From contig CAZQJQ010000005.1 of the NCBI GenBank assembly GCA_964593045.1, positions 1-47,448 of the forward strand: a DNA stretch of 47,448 nt. Reading direction: 5' to 3'. Below, one piece after another: positions 8,031 to 16,905 of the stretch. The position numbers and the translations under genes were made by a program. The stretch's first letter is position 1, and every line of letters begins with the position of its first letter. This stretch comes from JAOAHC01 sp964593045 (GTDB lineage: Bacteria; Bacillota; Clostridia; TANB77; CAG-465). The notes under the pieces were generated by a model that saw only the letters and a program-made list of their open reading frames with translations, made no database searches and was not told the origin of the DNA.

Positions 8031-9217
8031 AAAATTCTATCATATACTTCTATATCAATATCACTGTCTTCTAAATTTGTTATTATGCTCATATTATCAT
8101 CTGTTATTGTAACATTAACATATTGTTTTTTATACTCACCATTTACTATAACATAAACATAATAACCTCCTTCATCTTGATGAATTGCCTTAGTCGGGAC
8201 AATCATTCCTTCAAAACTTTTCCAAATTATATTTATGCTTCCATTTCTATCATCTGCAAAATTTTCTATTCCATTAGAAAGTGAAAAAATCAAATAATTA
8301 TATTCATCATTTTGAAGTAATTTTTTTAAAGTTATTGTTATTTTTTCATTATTTTTATCTGTAAATTTTACCGTATAATTTTTTCCTTCTTTTATATATT
8401 CATCATTTTGTCCTCTTTTTTCTTTAACAACGATATATGCCGCATAATTGTCTGATATTTTTATTCCTGTTTTACTAACGGTATTTTTATCTATTTTTTC
8501 AAAAAGCGTACTTAGATCATCTATTGTCATATTTAACACATTATTATAATTAAAACTATCTTCTAACCCATCTAATTTATATGATATAAGTCCTGCCACT
8601 GTTGATTTTATGTTATCTGATACTTTTTCACTTTCTGATACTAATGCATCTCTTTGTTCTATTAATTCTCTAACTGTTGCACCTACTGGACTTAAATTAC
8701 TTACAATAACATTTCTTTTGTATACAAGTTCATCGATTGCATTTTTACTTTCTTGCATTTTTATATATGATGAGGTATTAGTTTTTGCTGATTTTATATA
8801 GTCATCAATTTGTGTATCTAGTATTGATATGTCTGTAGAATATACTGCTGGCAAATCCTGCATCGCTTCTTTTATTTCTTTGTCTTTTTCTTCTATTTTT
8901 TTAGTGTATTCTTCATACTTCTCATTTTTATATATTGCAATAGTTTCATTTTTTGATACTCTTTCATCTTGTTCTGCTATAGGAACAAAAGATTTTTGCG
9001 AATCAATATCTAAAACAGTTTCATTTTTTAAAAAATATCCCGTTGTATCAGATGAAATATCTATAGTTCCATTTACAATAACATAATTTTTTTCTGAGTT
9101 AAAGATATATTTATATGCTATAAAGCACAAAAATGCTATAACAATTATTACTGATAAAAATACAATATCTTTATTTTTATTATATACTTTCTTTAACACC
9201 TGTTTCTTTGTTTTCAT
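8018..9217 (-). CDS. HlyD-like membrane-anchored adaptor protein
   Basis: A 399-residue protein with one N-terminal TM helix (about residues 18-38). A biotinyl/lipoyl-like beta segment is split around a helical hairpin (about 100-205), and a C-terminal beta region contains MIVPTKAIHQDEGGYYVYVI, typical of HlyD/RND-adaptor membrane-proximal domains. Such proteins normally link an inner-membrane exporter to the outside. No exporter is encoded here. The gene overlaps the end of miaA by 38 bases and has GAGGAG before its ATG, so it is co-translated with the DNA-repair/tRNA operon. Similar adaptors are found near sepF-type division genes in Clostridia; whether it acts in division is open. Confidence 0.7.
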   Translation of the reverse strand: MKTKKQVLKKVYNKNKDIVFLSVIIVIAFLCFIAYKYIFNSEKNYVIVNGTIDISSDTTGYFLKNETVLDIDSQKSFVPIAEQDERVSKNETIAIYKNEKYEEYTKKIEEKDKEIKEAMQDLPAVYSTDISILDTQIDDYIKSAKTNTSSYIKMQESKNAIDELVYKRNVIVSNLSPVGATVRELIEQRDALVSESEKVSDNIKSTVAGLISYKLDGLEDSFNYNNVLNMTIDDLSTLFEKIDKNTVSKTGIKISDNYAAYIVVKEKRGQNDEYIKEGKNYTVKFTDKNNEKITITLKKLLQNDEYNYLIFSLSNGIENFADDRNGSINIIWKSFEGMIVPTKAIHQDEGGYYVYVIVNGEYKKQYVNVTITDDNMSIITNLEDSDIDIEVYDRILISK

Positions 9218-10154
9218 ATAACTCCTCTAACACATATTTAATTAATTTTTCTTTTTTTAATGTTGCATCTAACCACTTTATATTATTTATTTTTTTAAAC
9301 CAAGTCATTTGTCTTTTTGAGTATTTTTTTGTTTCTTGTTTTAGCAAATTAATACTTTCTTCTAAAGACTTTTTCCCATCAAAATACTCAAAAAATTCTT
9401 TATATCCTATTGCTTGCATACAAGTACATTCTTTATTTAGTTTTAAATCATATACTTTTTTTGCCTCGTCTAATAGCCCTTGCTGTAGCATTATATCAAC
9501 TCTTTTATCTATTCTTTCATATAGTTCTGCTCTTGGAAAATCTAATCCAAAAACTAAAAATTCATATTTGCTTTTTTCTAATTTTATTCTATCTTGTTCT
9601 TTTCTCATATATTCATCTTTAGTTTTTCCTGTATTTTTATATATTTCAAGTGCTCTAATAACTCTCTTTAAGTTATTAGGATGAATCCTTTTCGCACTCT
9701 CTTCATCTATTTCTTTTAAAATATCATATACATATTCATTTGAATTTTCTTTTGCTAAATTATATAAATAATTTCTATATTCATTATCAACATATTCTTT
9801 TTCAAACTGCATATTTTTTATAACAGAAGAAACATATAGTCCTGTACCACCTACAATTATTACTTTTTTTCCTCTACTTAATATATCATCAATTGTATTA
9901 TAGCACATCTCTTTGTATTCTGCTACACTAAATTTGTCATTTATATCTAAAATATCTATTAAATGATGAGGTGTTCCCTGTTTTTCTTGATCTGTGACTT
10001 TTGCAGACCCAATATCTAAACCTCTATATACTTGCATTGAATCAGCAGAAATTATCTCCGCAGATATTTCTTTTGCAAGTTCAATAGATAAAGAAGTCTT
10101 TCCAGAGGCAGTTGGTCCTACAATACATATAACCTTCGGTTTTAATGTTTCCAT
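9180..10154 (-). CDS. miaA: tRNA dimethylallyltransferase MiaA
   Basis: A 324-residue enzyme that transfers dimethylallyl from DMAPP to N6 of A37 in tRNAs reading UNN codons. The P-loop is GPTASGKTS (residues 13-21), followed by DSMQVYRGLDIGSAK, the TPHHLID motif, GGTGLYV, and the C-terminal RQMTWFKK, all diagnostic of MiaA. It begins 9 bases past the mutL stop and its 3' end overlaps the HlyD-like gene, so it belongs to the mutS-mutL-miaA unit. Its partner MiaB, which acts next on the same nucleotide, is encoded at 36.6-38.0 kb on the other arm. Confidence 0.95.
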   Translation of the reverse strand: METLKPKVICIVGPTASGKTSLSIELAKEISAEIISADSMQVYRGLDIGSAKVTDQEKQGTPHHLIDILDINDKFSVAEYKEMCYNTIDDILSRGKKVIIVGGTGLYVSSVIKNMQFEKEYVDNEYRNYLYNLAKENSNEYVYDILKEIDEESAKRIHPNNLKRVIRALEIYKNTGKTKDEYMRKEQDRIKLEKSKYEFLVFGLDFPRAELYERIDKRVDIMLQQGLLDEAKKVYDLKLNKECTCMQAIGYKEFFEYFDGKKSLEESINLLKQETKKYSKRQMTWFKKINNIKWLDATLKKEKLIKYVLEELYENKETGVKESI

Positions 10155-10162
10155 AATTACAC

Positions 10163-12133
10163 CTATTTTCTTAAAAATTTTCTCTCTATTTCGTATTTAG
10201 ACATTTCTTGAGCAGTTGGCCTACCGTGTGGACAAGTAAATGGTCTATCTAACTTCATCATTTTTTCAATTAAAGATATTTGTTCTTCTTTTGTAAGTTT
10301 CATATTTCCTTTTACAGCAGCTTTACAAGCCAATGTAGCAAGAAACCTAAACTCTTTTTCTGTGGTTTCAGTCTTGCTTGCCCCCATAAGCTCATCTATC
10401 GTATCTATAAACATACCTTTAAAGTCAATATCATAACCAATATTTGGAACTCCAGATATTTTAACTTCATTTTCTCCAAAGTCTTCTATTATATATCCTA
10501 CTTTTTCAAACATTTCAATGTTGTTTTTAACAATTTCTTTTTCTTTATTTTTAAGCTCAACAAGTATTGGTATAAGTAACATTTGTGTTTCTTTTTCTTT
10601 ATCATTATATTTTTGCTTTATTTGTTCATATAAGAGTCTTTCATGTGCAGCATGTTGATCTATAATATACATTTTGTCTTTTATTTCAATAATTATATAT
10701 GTATCAAATACATTTCCAACATATTTAAAATATTTTTCTTCCTCTGTTTTTTGCTTTTGCAAAATACTAGTATTTTCATTTAAATTTTCACCAGAGATTA
10801 TTTCGTTATTTTGAGTAAAGTGTTCTATTTGCCTATTTTGTTCATTTTGAGGTATGTTTTTTTCTAATGAACTTTGTTCTAATATGCTATCAACACTATA
10901 CACAGTTTGTTGCTTTTCAGCTACATATGGAGTAAACTCTTTTATTATATTTTTTCTTTCTTCTTGTATTTTATCTGTTATTTCTTTTACTATTTCTTTT
11001 TGGACCAATGAAGGGCCACCTTTTTCTTTATTATAACTATATTCAGAGCTTATTGTATTTGTATTATCTATAGTTTTCACGTTATCTTTTTTGCTTTCAA
11101 AAAAAGTATTATTTGTAGTATTTGCAAACGGACTTGTTCTTCTATTATAGTTTTTAAGTGAATTTTTTATTGCACTATATACCGCTTCAAATACTAATTG
11201 CTCATTTTGAAATTTAACTTCTAATTTGGCAGGATGAACATTCACATCAACAAACTCTGGAGTTATATCTACATTTAATATACAAAAAGCAAATTTATTT
11301 ATAGCAAGTTCTTCTGCATAAGATTTATCTATAGCAGTAGTAATTGTTTTATTTTTTATATATCTTTTGTTAATATATGTATATTGCTCTGTTCGTGTAG
11401 ACCTCGATATCTTAGGATTTCCTATTACTCCTGTAACTTTTATACCTTGATACTCATAATTTACTTCTTCAATATTTTGATACACTTCTTTGCCAAAAAT
11501 ACTAAATACTGTAGTATTTAAATCAGAATTTGGAGATGTCTGTATAATAACTTTCCCATTATTTATATATTTAAATACTATTCCTGGATTTATTAAAGCA
11601 GTTCTCCTTATAACATCCTCAATATATCCTGCTTCTGTATAATCTTTCTTTAAAAACTTATATCTGGCTGGTACGTTAAAAAAGACATCCTTTATTACTA
11701 TAACTGTACCTTGTTTTGAAGCAATCTGCTCCTTTGATATAACAGTTCCTGCTTCTATATCTAATCTTGTCCCTATGTTTTCATTAATATTTCTAGTTGT
11801 AATATTTATTTTAGAAATAGCAGCAACAGAAGCAAGAGCCTCACCTCTAAATCCCATTGTCCTTATTTTATGTATATCTTCTTCTGTCCTTATTTTACTT
11901 GTTGCATGTCTTTCAAAAGCCATTTCAATATCATCGGCCGCTATTCCTATACCATCATCAAGTATTTTTATATAACTTATTCCACCATTTTTTATTTCAA
12001 CAGTTATATTTTTAGCACCTGCATCAATAGAATTTTCCACTAATTCTTTAACTATAGAAGCAGGCCTATCCACAACTTCTCCTGCTGCTATTTTATTTAT
12101 TGTATTTTCATCTAAAAGAACAATGTTACCCAT
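10163..12133 (-). CDS. mutL: DNA mismatch repair protein MutL
   Basis: A 656-residue GHKL ATPase with nicking activity. N-terminal motifs are IAAGEVVDRPASIVKELVEN, DDGIGI, and RHATSKI with the glycine-rich GFRGEALAS lid. A poorly conserved asparagine/glutamine-rich linker spans about 340-460. The C-terminal endonuclease domain has the DQHAAHERLLYEQ metal site (DQHA-x2-E-x4-E) and the CPHGRPT motif. Presence of this site means strand discrimination by MutL nicking, as expected for a bacterium without mutH. The gene lies 51 bases after mutS and is probably co-transcribed with it. Confidence 0.96.
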   Translation of the reverse strand: MGNIVLLDENTINKIAAGEVVDRPASIVKELVENSIDAGAKNITVEIKNGGISYIKILDDGIGIAADDIEMAFERHATSKIRTEEDIHKIRTMGFRGEALASVAAISKINITTRNINENIGTRLDIEAGTVISKEQIASKQGTVIVIKDVFFNVPARYKFLKKDYTEAGYIEDVIRRTALINPGIVFKYINNGKVIIQTSPNSDLNTTVFSIFGKEVYQNIEEVNYEYQGIKVTGVIGNPKISRSTRTEQYTYINKRYIKNKTITTAIDKSYAEELAINKFAFCILNVDITPEFVDVNVHPAKLEVKFQNEQLVFEAVYSAIKNSLKNYNRRTSPFANTTNNTFFESKKDNVKTIDNTNTISSEYSYNKEKGGPSLVQKEIVKEITDKIQEERKNIIKEFTPYVAEKQQTVYSVDSILEQSSLEKNIPQNEQNRQIEHFTQNNEIISGENLNENTSILQKQKTEEEKYFKYVGNVFDTYIIIEIKDKMYIIDQHAAHERLLYEQIKQKYNDKEKETQMLLIPILVELKNKEKEIVKNNIEMFEKVGYIIEDFGENEVKISGVPNIGYDIDFKGMFIDTIDELMGASKTETTEKEFRFLATLACKAAVKGNMKLTKEEQISLIEKMMKLDRPFTCPHGRPTAQEMSKYEIERKFLRK

Positions 12134-12184
12134 ATTTCTACCTTCTTTTCTATTTTACATTTTCTTTATTTTATATTTTATCTT

Positions 12185-14788
12185 CTATTTTAATTTTTCT
12201 TTTAACCTATATAGTACATCTAGTCCCTCTTTTGGAGATAATTCATCTAAATTAGTTTTATCTAATAACTTAGCAAGTTCTGCCAATTTATAGTTAAACA
12301 AATCTACTTGAATCTGTTCTTCTGTTACCTTTTTGTTTTTTTCTATTGTTTTCTTAGCAATACCAATATCCTCTAATTTTTTAAGTATCTCTTTTGATCT
12401 AGTTAAAACTTCTTTTGGAACACCAGCAATCTTTGCAACATATATACCATATGACTCATCTGCTCCTCCAGGTATTATCTTACGAAGAAATATAACATCA
12501 TCACCTTTTTCTTTTACTTCTACAGAATAATTCTTAACCCCTTGTAATTTTTGTTCTAACTCTGTTAGTTCATGATAATGTGTTGCAAATAAAGTTTTTG
12601 CTCCTATTTTGTTTTTATCAACAACGTATTCTACAGTTGCCCAGGCAATAGCAAGTCCATCATATGTAGATGTTCCTCTACCTATCTCATCTAATATTAT
12701 TAAACTAGAACTTGTTGCATTTTCTAAAATATTAGCAAGTTCTGCCATCTCAACCATAAATGTAGACTGTCCCATAGCAAGGTCATCAGAAGCTCCAACT
12801 CTCGTAAATATTCTATCAACTATTGAAATTTTAGCACTTTCTGCAGGTACAAATGAACCTATTTGAGCCATGTATACAGTAAGAGCTACTTGTCTCATAT
12901 ATGTTGACTTACCTGCCATATTAGGTCCTGTTATAACAAGGAATCGGTCAGCATCTTGATTTAAATATACATCATTTGGAATAAAAGACTCTGTCTTTAA
13001 AGCTTTTTCAACAACCGCATGTCTTCCATTTTTTATATTAATTTCTCCATCTTGTGAAATTATAGGTTTACAATAATTATTGTTTTCAGCAACCTGTGCA
13101 AGAGCTGATAAAACATCAAGTGTTGCAACAGATGAAGCGGTTTTTTGAATTCGGATTATTTGTGAGGCAATATTTTCTCTTATTTTACAAAAAGCTTCAT
13201 ACTCTAAAGTTACTAGTTTTTCTTCTGCTCCTAATATTTTTTCTTCAACTTCTTTCAACTCAGGAGTTATATATCTCTCAGACCCCGCAAGCGTTTGTTT
13301 CCTTGAGTATCTATCTTCTGGTACTAGATTTTTATATGAATTAGTAATTTCAATATAATAGCCAAAAACTCTATTAAATCCAACTTTTAAGCCTTTTATT
13401 CCTGTTTTTTCTCTTTCGCTTGCTTCTAACTCTAAAATCCAGTTTTTTCCGTTTGTAGCAGCATTTCTATATTCATCTATCTTTTCATCGTATCCTTTTT
13501 TTATGATGCCCCCTTCTTTTATAGTTATTGGAGGATCATCATTTATGCTAGAATTTATAACATAAAAAATATCTTGTAATTCATCTAAATTATTAAAAAT
13601 GTCTGTTAAATAGCTGTTGTTAGTTTTAGAAACAATTAAACCTAAAGTGTTTTTAAGTCCTGGAAGTTTTTCAAGAGAATTTTTAAGTGAAATTAAATCT
13701 CTTGCATTAATATTTGAAGAAACAACCTTTGAAACAATCCTTTCAATATCATATATTGCTTTTAAATTTTCTTTTATTTCTTTTCTTAAAACAATATCAT
13801 TTAAAAAAGTTTCAACTGCTTCTTGCCTTAACACAATTTGCTCCATATTTATTAAAGGCGACTCAACCCATCTTCTAAGAAGTCTTCCACCCATAGCAGT
13901 AGAAGTTTCATCTAGAACCCAAAGGAGGCTTCCTTTTTTTGTTTTCTCTCTATTTGCCTCTGTTATTTCAAGATTTTTTCTTGTTGAGATATCAAGTTGC
14001 ATATATTTATCTATATCGTAAGCATTAATACTGTTTATTTGTGAAACATTTCCTTTTTGAGTCTCATAAAGATAATTAAGAAGTAGTAGAGAGGCATTTT
14101 CTTCTGCATTATTCCTTATGTTTTTATATATTAAAACTATGTTTTTATTTTCTTCTACACTATCTTGTTTTTTTTCATAATTATTATACTTTGAAATATA
14201 TATATTAAATCTTTTATTGACTTCTGGAATAAGTTTTGTTTGAGATGATATGTTATCTGGCAAAATTATCTCAGAAGGCATTATTTTAGCTATTTCATCA
14301 ATAACTTTATTTTCACTGTTTATACCTGTAACATGTGAAACATAAAATTCACCTGTTGACACATCCGCATAAGCTACTCCATAACTTCCTTTTTGTTCAC
14401 ATATTGCTAAAATATAATTGTTTTTCTTCTCATCTAACATGCTTGTTTCAGTAATAGTTCCAGGTGTTATTATCTTAACAACATCTCTTTTTACAATTCC
14501 AACTGCATCTTTTGGATCTTCTACCTGTTCACATATTGCAACTTTATATCCCTTTTCAATTAATTTAGGAATATATGTGTTTACTGCATGATAAGGTATT
14601 CCACACATAGGAGCTCTTTTTTCTAATCCACAGTCTTTACCTGTTAAAGTGAGTTCGAGCTCTCTACTACAAATCTCTGCATGATCAAAAAACATTTCAT
14701 AAAAATCACCTAATCTGAAAAGTAGTATACAATCACTATATTTTTCTTTTATTTCTAAATATTGTTGCATCATAGGTGTAAGTGCCAT
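12185..14788 (-). CDS. mutS: DNA mismatch repair protein MutS
   Basis: An 867-residue mismatch sensor. The mismatch-reading FYEMF motif is at residues 29-33 (GDFYEMFFDHA). Connector, lever and clamp domains follow. The ATPase has Walker A GPNMAGKST near residue 620, STFMVEM, Walker B LIILDEIGRGTSTYDG, and FATHYHEL. The C-terminal helix-turn-helix dimerisation segment is present. Length is normal for MutS1. It heads the mutS-mutL-miaA-HlyD unit, with a good ribosome binding site (GGGGG) and a strong extended -10 promoter at 14822-14850. Confidence 0.96.
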   Translation of the reverse strand: MALTPMMQQYLEIKEKYSDCILLFRLGDFYEMFFDHAEICSRELELTLTGKDCGLEKRAPMCGIPYHAVNTYIPKLIEKGYKVAICEQVEDPKDAVGIVKRDVVKIITPGTITETSMLDEKKNNYILAICEQKGSYGVAYADVSTGEFYVSHVTGINSENKVIDEIAKIMPSEIILPDNISSQTKLIPEVNKRFNIYISKYNNYEKKQDSVEENKNIVLIYKNIRNNAEENASLLLLNYLYETQKGNVSQINSINAYDIDKYMQLDISTRKNLEITEANREKTKKGSLLWVLDETSTAMGGRLLRRWVESPLINMEQIVLRQEAVETFLNDIVLRKEIKENLKAIYDIERIVSKVVSSNINARDLISLKNSLEKLPGLKNTLGLIVSKTNNSYLTDIFNNLDELQDIFYVINSSINDDPPITIKEGGIIKKGYDEKIDEYRNAATNGKNWILELEASEREKTGIKGLKVGFNRVFGYYIEITNSYKNLVPEDRYSRKQTLAGSERYITPELKEVEEKILGAEEKLVTLEYEAFCKIRENIASQIIRIQKTASSVATLDVLSALAQVAENNNYCKPIISQDGEINIKNGRHAVVEKALKTESFIPNDVYLNQDADRFLVITGPNMAGKSTYMRQVALTVYMAQIGSFVPAESAKISIVDRIFTRVGASDDLAMGQSTFMVEMAELANILENATSSSLIILDEIGRGTSTYDGLAIAWATVEYVVDKNKIGAKTLFATHYHELTELEQKLQGVKNYSVEVKEKGDDVIFLRKIIPGGADESYGIYVAKIAGVPKEVLTRSKEILKKLEDIGIAKKTIEKNKKVTEEQIQVDLFNYKLAELAKLLDKTNLDELSPKEGLDVLYRLKEKLK

Positions 14789-14821
14789 ACCAATTCCCCC
14801 AAAAATCTCTATTTTTCTTAG

Positions 14822-14850
14822 ATTATATCAAATTTTATATAATTTTACAA
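14822..14850 (-). promoter_or_regulatory. Promoter of the mutS operon
   Basis: Minus strand TTGTAA (14850-14845), a 17-base spacer, TGATATAAT with consensus -10 (14827-14822). It abuts the terminator of the upstream zinc-ribbon gene. Confidence 0.7.
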
Positions 14851-14890
14851 GAAAAAAAGAAAAAGAGCATTAACTTTATTGTTAATACTC
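14851..14890 (-). terminator. Intrinsic terminator of the zinc-ribbon gene
   Basis: Minus strand GAGTATTAAC, a 6-base loop, GTTAATGCTC (14890-14865, one wobble pair), then a U-rich tract to 14851. It lies directly after the stop codon of the gene at 14899. Confidence 0.85.
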
Positions 14891-14898
14891 TTGCATAA

Positions 14899-15057
14899 CT
14901 AATTTCTTCTGAAATTGTTTCTTTTCTTTGCATCTCTACAAGCTTTACATCTTACTGGTTCATTTTCAAAACCTTGTTGTTTGTAGAATTCTTGTTCTCC
15001 AACTGTAAATGTAAATTCAGCTCCACAGTCTTTGCAAACTATGATTTTGTCTTCCAT
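14899..15057 (-). CDS. Small zinc-ribbon protein
   Basis: A 52-residue protein with a treble-clef/zinc-ribbon pattern: CKDC at residues 8-11 and CKAC at 37-40, with a hydrophobic-aromatic core between them (FTFTVGEQEFY), then a basic tail. It matches the probable zinc-ribbon family of short proteins common in Clostridia and Bacilli, whose role is unknown; nucleic-acid or ribosome binding is plausible from the basic tail. It has a perfect GGAGG, its own promoter and its own terminator, so it is monocistronic. Confidence 0.85.
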   Translation of the reverse strand: MEDKIIVCKDCGAEFTFTVGEQEFYKQQGFENEPVRCKACRDAKKRNNFRRN

Positions 15058-15158
15058 TTTATTTACCTCCTTTAAGAATTTTGATTAGAATAACTTAAAA
15101 CTTTAAAAAAAAACAACTTCTTAAAGGATATTATTTAATTACTAATCAATATGCATAT

Positions 15159-15186
15159 ATTATACCATACTTTTTTATTTTAGCAA
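15159..15186 (-). promoter_or_regulatory. Promoter of the zinc-ribbon gene
   Basis: Minus strand TTGCTA (15186-15181), a 16-base spacer, TGGTATAAT with consensus extended -10 (15164-15159). It predicts a leader of about 95 bases. The remaining bases to spmB (15187-15295) are AT-rich and show only a weak hairpin. Confidence 0.6.
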
Positions 15187-15295
15187 GTATACATGCATAA
15201 TTAATGTATATTTACATTTAATTTAGGTTATTCTCTCTTAATAACATCTTGTTTTTATTTTTCTATAATTATTATTTTAATTTTATTTTTGCCAA

Positions 15296-15820
15296 TTACC
15301 CCATTCCAATATTTACTAATATAACTGCTACAATTATCGCCACCGTATCTGCCAAAAGTCCTGCAACAACAGCTCCTCTAGCTTTCTTTATGCCTACCGC
15401 ACCTAATAATATTGTAATACAGTAAAGAGTAGTTTCTGTTCCCCCCATAATAATCGAAGCTATTTTTCCTGCATATGAATCAGGTCCATTATTATTAAAA
15501 ATATCCATTACAAGAGTAAGTGAAGCACCTCCTGAAATAGGTCTTAAAAACATTAACGGTATTATATCTTTTGGAATATTTAATTTTTCTAACAACGGTT
15601 TAAAAGGATATGTTAATATATCCATTGCCCCCGTTGTTCTAAAAAGTCCTATTACAATAGTTATGGCCAGTATATATGGAAATATTTTATATATCATTTT
15701 TAAACCATCTAAAACTCCTTCTATGAAAAGTTTAAAAATATCCTTTTTTTCTTTTATTCCTATCAATAATATGAACAAAATCATAAGTGGTACTATACTC
15801 ACAGCAATATAATTTATCAC
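15296..15820 (-). CDS. spmB: Spore maturation protein SpmB
   Basis: A 174-residue polytopic membrane protein of the nucleoside-recognition (Gate) family, with FLRPISGGASLTLVMDIF and GGTETTLYCITILLG, the hallmark segments of SpmB. SpmA and SpmB are needed for full dehydration of the spore core in Bacillus and Clostridium. It starts with GTG at 15820, two bases after the spmA stop, with AGAGGGTG upstream, so the two are translationally coupled. Confidence 0.93.
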   Translation of the reverse strand: MINYIAVSIVPLMILFILLIGIKEKKDIFKLFIEGVLDGLKMIYKIFPYILAITIVIGLFRTTGAMDILTYPFKPLLEKLNIPKDIIPLMFLRPISGGASLTLVMDIFNNNGPDSYAGKIASIIMGGTETTLYCITILLGAVGIKKARGAVVAGLLADTVAIIVAVILVNIGMG

Positions 15821-15821
15821 C

Positions 15822-16397
15822 TTAAATCACCCTCTTGTTTAGTATTTTTATAGCCATAAGTCCGGATAAAAGAGCACAAATTGTAACTATCCATACCGGG
15901 ACAAGTATAGAGGCAGGATTTGCTGAATTATACATACTTCTTAATGCAATCATACTTGTTGGTATGAGCTGTAAAGAAGCTGAATTTATAACCATAAAAG
16001 TAGTCATATTATTACTTGGTTTATCTTTATATTTATTGTTTTTTTGCATTTCTTCCATAGATTTTATTCCATTAATAGTTGCTGCGTTACCCACACCTAA
16101 TATATTTGTACATATATTAAGACTCATATATTCTATTGCTTTATCATCTAACTCTTGTTTATTAAAAATAATTAAAATGATTTTTTTCATTTTTTTAGAC
16201 AATACATTTATAGCATTTGTTTTTTCAAATATATTAAATATTCCATTCCAAAAACACATCATACCTATCAAAGTAATTACATTTTCTACAGCTATTTTAC
16301 TTTGATTCATTATCTCTTCTATTACAATACTAGGACTAGATATAACAAAAGCTGAAATAATGCTTATTATAAAAAGAAAGGACCATATCTTTGACAT
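15822..16397 (-). CDS. spmA: Spore maturation protein SpmA
   Basis: A 191-residue membrane protein with the SpmA nucleoside-recognition domain: GMMCFWNGIFNIFEK, LNICTNILGVGNAATINGIKSMEEMQ and INSASLQLIPTSMIALR. It has about five hydrophobic helices. It acts with SpmB in spore core dehydration. The start has AAAGGAGAAG upstream. It is the first gene of the spmAB pair; the AT-rich upstream sequence (16400-16550) also serves the divergent gene, and I cannot identify a clear sporulation promoter in it. Confidence 0.93.
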   Translation of the reverse strand: MSKIWSFLFIISIISAFVISSPSIVIEEIMNQSKIAVENVITLIGMMCFWNGIFNIFEKTNAINVLSKKMKKIILIIFNKQELDDKAIEYMSLNICTNILGVGNAATINGIKSMEEMQKNNKYKDKPSNNMTTFMVINSASLQLIPTSMIALRSMYNSANPASILVPVWIVTICALLSGLMAIKILNKRVI

Positions 16398-16550
16398 TTT
16401 TCTTCTCCTTTTTTAATATCTATTTACTTTTAAAATATATGATGTATAATATATATATATGAGTTTATTAATTCATTATTTTATTTATTAATAATATTTA
16501 TTTATTAATATTTTTTTATATATATAATACTATTTAATAAGGAGGTCGCT

Positions 16551-16733
16551 ATGAAAGGATACAGATTAAACCCAGACAAAAACTATGTTGAAAAAATTAT
16601 AGAAGGTGTAGAAAAAAAAGATGGACATTGTCCATGTAGACTTGTTCAAGATGACACAACTCTTTGTCCTTGTGATGAATTTGTAAGTCAAGGAATATGT
16701 AAATGTAAACTATTTCTTCCTATTGAAAAATAG
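16551..16733 (+). CDS. Mini ferredoxin-thioredoxin reductase-like protein
   Basis: A 60-residue protein with the cysteine layout of the ferredoxin:thioredoxin reductase catalytic chain: CPC (27-29), CPC (39-41), CKC (50-52), followed by LF-P. In the plant/cyanobacterial enzyme these cysteines hold a 4Fe-4S cluster next to a redox-active disulfide. The chain here is about half the family length and the spacing between the first two pairs is shorter (x9), so it keeps only the cluster-binding core. It has GGAGG and a strong terminator. It is transcribed against replication, divergent from spmA and convergent with a cysteine-rich micro-protein. No ferredoxin or variable chain is nearby, so its electron donor is unknown. 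Confidence 0.75.
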   Translation: MKGYRLNPDKNYVEKIIEGVEKKDGHCPCRLVQDDTTLCPCDEFVSQGICKCKLFLPIEK

Positions 16734-16742
16734 AAAACATAA

Positions 16743-16770
16743 AAGGAGTACAGCTTGTACTCCTTTTTTT
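16743..16770. terminator. Terminator between convergent small genes
   Basis: AAGGAGTACA, 3-base loop, TGTACTCCTT (perfect 10 bp), then seven T on the plus strand. On the minus strand four U follow, so it can end both transcripts. Confidence 0.85.
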
Positions 16771-16784
16771 AACTATTATCATTT

Positions 16785-16889
16785 TTAGCAACAACAACAG
16801 CAATTGCAGCATCTTCTACAGCAGCATGTTACATATCTATAACAGCAACAACAACTGCGTCTGAAACAATTACATCCACAACCACACAT
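16785..16889 (-). CDS. Cysteine-rich micro-protein (18 Cys of 34 residues)
   Basis: A complete small reading frame: ATG at 16889, TAA at 16787-16785, with GAGGTGAG as ribosome binding site 4 bases upstream. Of 34 residues 18 are cysteine: positions 2, 4, 6, 8, the block 13-16, the block 22-24, 27-28, and the last five residues 30-34. The rest are mainly Gly, Asn, Arg and Tyr. I do not recognise a family. Candidates are a metal-binding metallothionein-like peptide or a disulfide-cross-linked spore coat/exosporium component; both are inference. It lies 46 bases after a small membrane-protein gene at the end of the parAB unit, and ends at a terminator shared with the mini FTR-like gene. A good start site and the codon order make chance unlikely, but expression is unproven. 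Confidence 0.65.
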   Translation of the reverse strand: MCGCGCNCFRRSCCCCYRYVTCCCRRCCNCCCCC

Positions 16890-16905
16890 AATTCTCACCT
16901 CTATT

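Noticed and set aside
14327..14342. A parS-like 16-mer in mutS
   Set aside because: Three mismatches, two in one half-site; not palindromic.
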